From: Paraescarpia echinospica
Taxonomy: Eukaryota; Annelida; Polychaeta; Sabellida; Siboglinidae
Length of the DNA: 64,000 bases
NCBI GenBank assembly: GCA_020002185.1
Contig: CM034531.1
Span: 41,635,327 to 41,699,326 of the forward strand
Reading direction: 5' to 3'
The position numbers were made by a program, and so were the translations under genes. The number at the start of each line of letters is the position of its first letter. Position 1 is the stretch's first letter. This document shows positions 60,436 through 64,000 of the stretch, piece by piece. The notes beneath the pieces are model-generated. The model saw only the letters and a list, made by a program, of their open reading frames with translations, made no database searches and was not told the origin of the DNA.

Positions 60436-60989
60436 TGTGCAGTATACCTGGTCACAACAATATTGTAACAAACCAGACACATGTGAAATACACGCAACTG
60501 TAGTGATGCTGGTATGATGGTTATAAGATGTTAATAAATGAAAGTACAGGCGCATACTTGTTTCCAATGTACACATGTGTTTATACGCTATGCTAATTCT
60601 CATTCTCTATGTTCTGCTAATTCTCATTCTCGCTATGCTACATGTATATTTTTCAGTCATAACATGTAAACTGTCATACTACCACGGTAGTAATTACAAA
60701 ATGCTTAGGTGATTGTAATTGATCCTATTGGATTCCTTGCCCCTCAATGTGTAGGGTTAGCTACCAAAATTAAAAGGCTGGGTGGCTTAGCAGCTGAGAT
60801 ATTGAGAAATACGTGTTTTCAGTGTCCACTATTTAAAAAATCCAAGATACATATACACCTTTAAAATAATGTAAACATTGGTTTTCAGATTTACTATATC
60901 ATAACGTTTCCAAAAATGTATAGGTTTGCAAATCTAAAAAAAAAAAAAAAAAATACAAATGTTAACATTGTGAACCTGACTAATATGTG

Positions 60990-62554
60990 TGTGGGTCACT
61001 CCACCAATATATACTATTCACCATATGTGTGGGGGTCACTCCACCAATATATACTATTCACCATATGTGTGTGGGTCACTCCACCAATATATACTATTCA
61101 CCATATGTGTGTGGGTCACTCCACCAATATATACTATTCACCATATGTGTGTGGGTCACTCCACCAATATATACTATTCACCATATGTGTGTGGGTCACT
61201 CCACCAATATATACTATTCACCATATGTGTGTGGGTCACTCCACCAATATATACTATTCACCATATGTGTGTGGGTCACTCCACCAATATATACTATTCA
61301 CCATATGTGTGTGGGTCACTCCACCAATATATACCACCAATATATACTATTCACCATATGTGTGTGGGTCATTCCACCAATATATACTATTCACCATGTG
61401 TGGGTCACTCCACCAATATATACTATTCACCATGTGTGTGGGTCACTCCACCAATATATACTATTCACCATGTGTGTGGGTCACTCCACCAATATATACT
61501 ATTCACCATATGTGTGTGGGTCACTCCACCAATATATACTATTCACCATGTGTGGGTCACTCCACCAATATATACTATTCACCATATGTGTGTGGGTCAC
61601 TCCACCAATATATACTATTCACCATATGTGTGTGGGTCACTCCACCAATATATACTATTCACCATATGTGTGTGGGTCACTCCACCAATATATACTATTC
61701 ACCATGTGTGTGGGTCACTCCACCAATATATACTATTCACCATGTGTGTGGGTCACTCCACCAATATATACTATTCACCTATGTGTGTGGGTCACTCCAC
61801 CAATATATACTATTCACCATATGTGTGTGGGTCACTCCACCAATATATACTATTCACCATATGTGGTGGGTCACTCCACCAATATATACTATTCACTCCA
61901 CCAATATATACTATTCACCATATGTATGTGGGTCACTCCACCAATATATACTATTCACCATATGTGTGTGGGTCACTCCACCAATATATACTATTCACCA
62001 TATGTGTGTGGGTCATTCCACCAATATATACTATTCACCATATGTGTGTGGGTCACTCCACCAATATATACTATTCACCATATGCGTGTGGGTCACTCCA
62101 TCAATATACACTATTCACCATGTGTGTGGGTCACTCCACCAATACATACTATTCACCATGTGTGTGGGTCATTCCACCAATACATACTATTCACCATGTG
62201 TGTGGGTCATTCCACCAATACATACTATTCACTATGTGTGTGTGGGTCACTCCACCAATATATACTATTCACCATGTGTGTGGGTTACTCCGCCAATATA
62301 TACTATTCACCATATTTGTGTGGGTCACTCCACCAATATACACTATTCACCATGTGTGTGGGTCACTCCACCAATATATACTATTCAACATATGTGTGTG
62401 GGTCACTCCACCAATATATACTATTCACCATGTGTGGGGGCCACTCCACCAATATACACTATTCACCATATGTGTGGGAGTCACTCCACCAATATACACT
62501 ATTCACCATGTGTGGGGGTCACTCCACCAATATATACTATTCACCATGTGTGTG
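60990..62554. repeat. Minisatellite, 40-bp unit, about 39 copies
   Basis: CCATATGTGTGTGGGTCACT-CCACCAATATATACTATTCA. The first eight or nine copies are identical; later ones lose 2-4 bp in the GT run (38 and 36 bp) or gain substitutions. It runs into the assembly gap. The outer tip of the foldback element contains a related word (CTGACTATATG), so the array may have started at that junction. Frames reading through it are artefacts. Confidence 0.96.
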
Positions 62555-63554
62555 NNNNNNNNNNNNNNNNNNNNNNNNNNNNNNNNNNNNNNNNNNNNNN
62601 NNNNNNNNNNNNNNNNNNNNNNNNNNNNNNNNNNNNNNNNNNNNNNNNNNNNNNNNNNNNNNNNNNNNNNNNNNNNNNNNNNNNNNNNNNNNNNNNNNNN
62701 NNNNNNNNNNNNNNNNNNNNNNNNNNNNNNNNNNNNNNNNNNNNNNNNNNNNNNNNNNNNNNNNNNNNNNNNNNNNNNNNNNNNNNNNNNNNNNNNNNNN
62801 NNNNNNNNNNNNNNNNNNNNNNNNNNNNNNNNNNNNNNNNNNNNNNNNNNNNNNNNNNNNNNNNNNNNNNNNNNNNNNNNNNNNNNNNNNNNNNNNNNNN
62901 NNNNNNNNNNNNNNNNNNNNNNNNNNNNNNNNNNNNNNNNNNNNNNNNNNNNNNNNNNNNNNNNNNNNNNNNNNNNNNNNNNNNNNNNNNNNNNNNNNNN
63001 NNNNNNNNNNNNNNNNNNNNNNNNNNNNNNNNNNNNNNNNNNNNNNNNNNNNNNNNNNNNNNNNNNNNNNNNNNNNNNNNNNNNNNNNNNNNNNNNNNNN
63101 NNNNNNNNNNNNNNNNNNNNNNNNNNNNNNNNNNNNNNNNNNNNNNNNNNNNNNNNNNNNNNNNNNNNNNNNNNNNNNNNNNNNNNNNNNNNNNNNNNNN
63201 NNNNNNNNNNNNNNNNNNNNNNNNNNNNNNNNNNNNNNNNNNNNNNNNNNNNNNNNNNNNNNNNNNNNNNNNNNNNNNNNNNNNNNNNNNNNNNNNNNNN
63301 NNNNNNNNNNNNNNNNNNNNNNNNNNNNNNNNNNNNNNNNNNNNNNNNNNNNNNNNNNNNNNNNNNNNNNNNNNNNNNNNNNNNNNNNNNNNNNNNNNNN
63401 NNNNNNNNNNNNNNNNNNNNNNNNNNNNNNNNNNNNNNNNNNNNNNNNNNNNNNNNNNNNNNNNNNNNNNNNNNNNNNNNNNNNNNNNNNNNNNNNNNNN
63501 NNNNNNNNNNNNNNNNNNNNNNNNNNNNNNNNNNNNNNNNNNNNNNNNNNNNNN
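62555..63554. other. Assembly gap, 1000 N
   Basis: Exactly 1000 unknown bases, a typical placeholder length rather than a measured distance. The true length of the 40-bp array and the order of the flanks are uncertain. Confidence 0.99.
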
Positions 63555-64000
63555 GACTTGGTAGCAGATGCTAAAATTATGTTCTTCACGTCTGCTGGTG
63601 AAGCAGCTTCGAAACATACATTCGTCACTACGTCTTCAGTTGACGATTGAGTCATATTGCGGCGCAACGCATTGATCTTCTTGGAGAAACTCTTCTGGAA
63701 TTTCGCTGCAACAGTAGCTTGTGTAGCGTCCTCGGGTAGCGGTTGGTCTACAGCGCGACCAAGTAGTGTGTTTGCGATCTGGTAGACATGTCGGATGTTG
63801 CCACCAGCACTTGTCATCTCAGTACGGTAGTAATGCGATCGTGCAGTCCTAGGTGATTTTTGGAACACGTTGGGCAAACTGGTGTATATTTGACGATGTA
63901 CAGTCAGTCCAGTTTGTCGCCAGTTACGCTCAGCACGATGTAATGCCCGCTTCTTGTCAGTTAGCTCGCTTGTATGCCACTCTGTCTTCGGCCTAGCCAT
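63555..64000 (-). pseudogene. Second copy of the antisense LINE ORF2 (partial)
   Basis: 446 bp that I read as identical to 34421-34866, covering [20 protein letters not shown] at the right edge to IILASATK at the gap. It is the linker between endonuclease and RT. It is cut by the gap on one side and the window edge on the other. Confidence 0.92.

Larger units (their letters stand above)
58035..60990. mobile_element. Foldback element: long inverted repeats around a CXC-domain gene
   Basis: Left arm about 58035-59065 and right arm about 60225-60990 are imperfect reverse complements: for example GGTTTGTAAC... near 58850 against GTTACAAACC near 60465, and TTTGTAAACCTATACATTTT near 58087 against the matching sequence near 60905-60930. 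The left arm contains a tandem duplication (58085-58370 and 58425-58720) absent from the right arm. Each arm encodes the C-terminal CXC region of the same gene; the centre holds the rest of it on the minus strand. It may be a DNA transposon with very long terminal repeats or a head-to-head inverted duplication. Confidence 0.8.

Noticed and set aside
60916..63650. Three plus-strand frames of more than 850 codons
   Set aside because: They consist of the 40-bp repeat plus translated N from the assembly gap.

Overview
This is animal nuclear DNA, most likely from an aquatic invertebrate. The evidence is a 23-exon split gene with GT-AG introns, several families of CR1/L2-type non-LTR retrotransposons, a Ty3/Gypsy pol, a Mutator-like DNA transposon, tRNA-derived SINE-like sequences and very abundant minisatellites. 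Nothing bacterial was seen. I cannot name the phylum from this window alone.

The one host gene I can reconstruct is CFAP69 (cilia and flagella associated protein 69, an axonemal protein of motile cilia and sperm flagella) on the + strand, 21201-57037. I placed 23 coding exons. The first 22 sum to 2706 nt in a continuous reading frame and align along the length of the vertebrate protein as I remember it. A candidate RFX X-box lies 186 bp upstream of the start codon, as expected for a ciliary gene. Intron 1 (about 15.3 kb) is a transposon nest: a PHD-finger LINE split by a Mutator-like element with a 9-bp target duplication, a second LINE, and an antisense LINE that is nearly intact.

Layout: 1-2266 minisatellite (41/45 bp); 3690-5625 decayed LINE; 8011-14006 a 6-kb minisatellite (54-bp unit, open in both strands); 14353-17759 a 5'-truncated Gypsy element with one candidate LTR; 17760-20930 AT-rich intergenic DNA with a promoter-like cluster, a 79-bp repeat and an AGGTCA-rich stretch; 20930-57832 CFAP69; 58035-60990 a foldback element carrying a CXC-domain gene; 60990-62554 a 40-bp minisatellite running into a 1000-N assembly gap; 63555-64000 a second copy of the antisense LINE, apparently identical to 34421-34866.

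The most unusual observation is how the minisatellites sit in CFAP69. In introns 4, 7 and 18 the tandem unit is a copy of the 3' splice site plus the first 20-36 nt of the exon that follows. Each of these exons is therefore preceded by roughly 11 to 20 decoy acceptor sites that encode fragments of the real exon head. Other arrays start at or just after splice donors (introns 8, 11, 13, 19), and the intron 9 unit looks like a microexon with both splice sites. Repeated birth of minisatellites at exon boundaries of a single gene is what I would follow up first.
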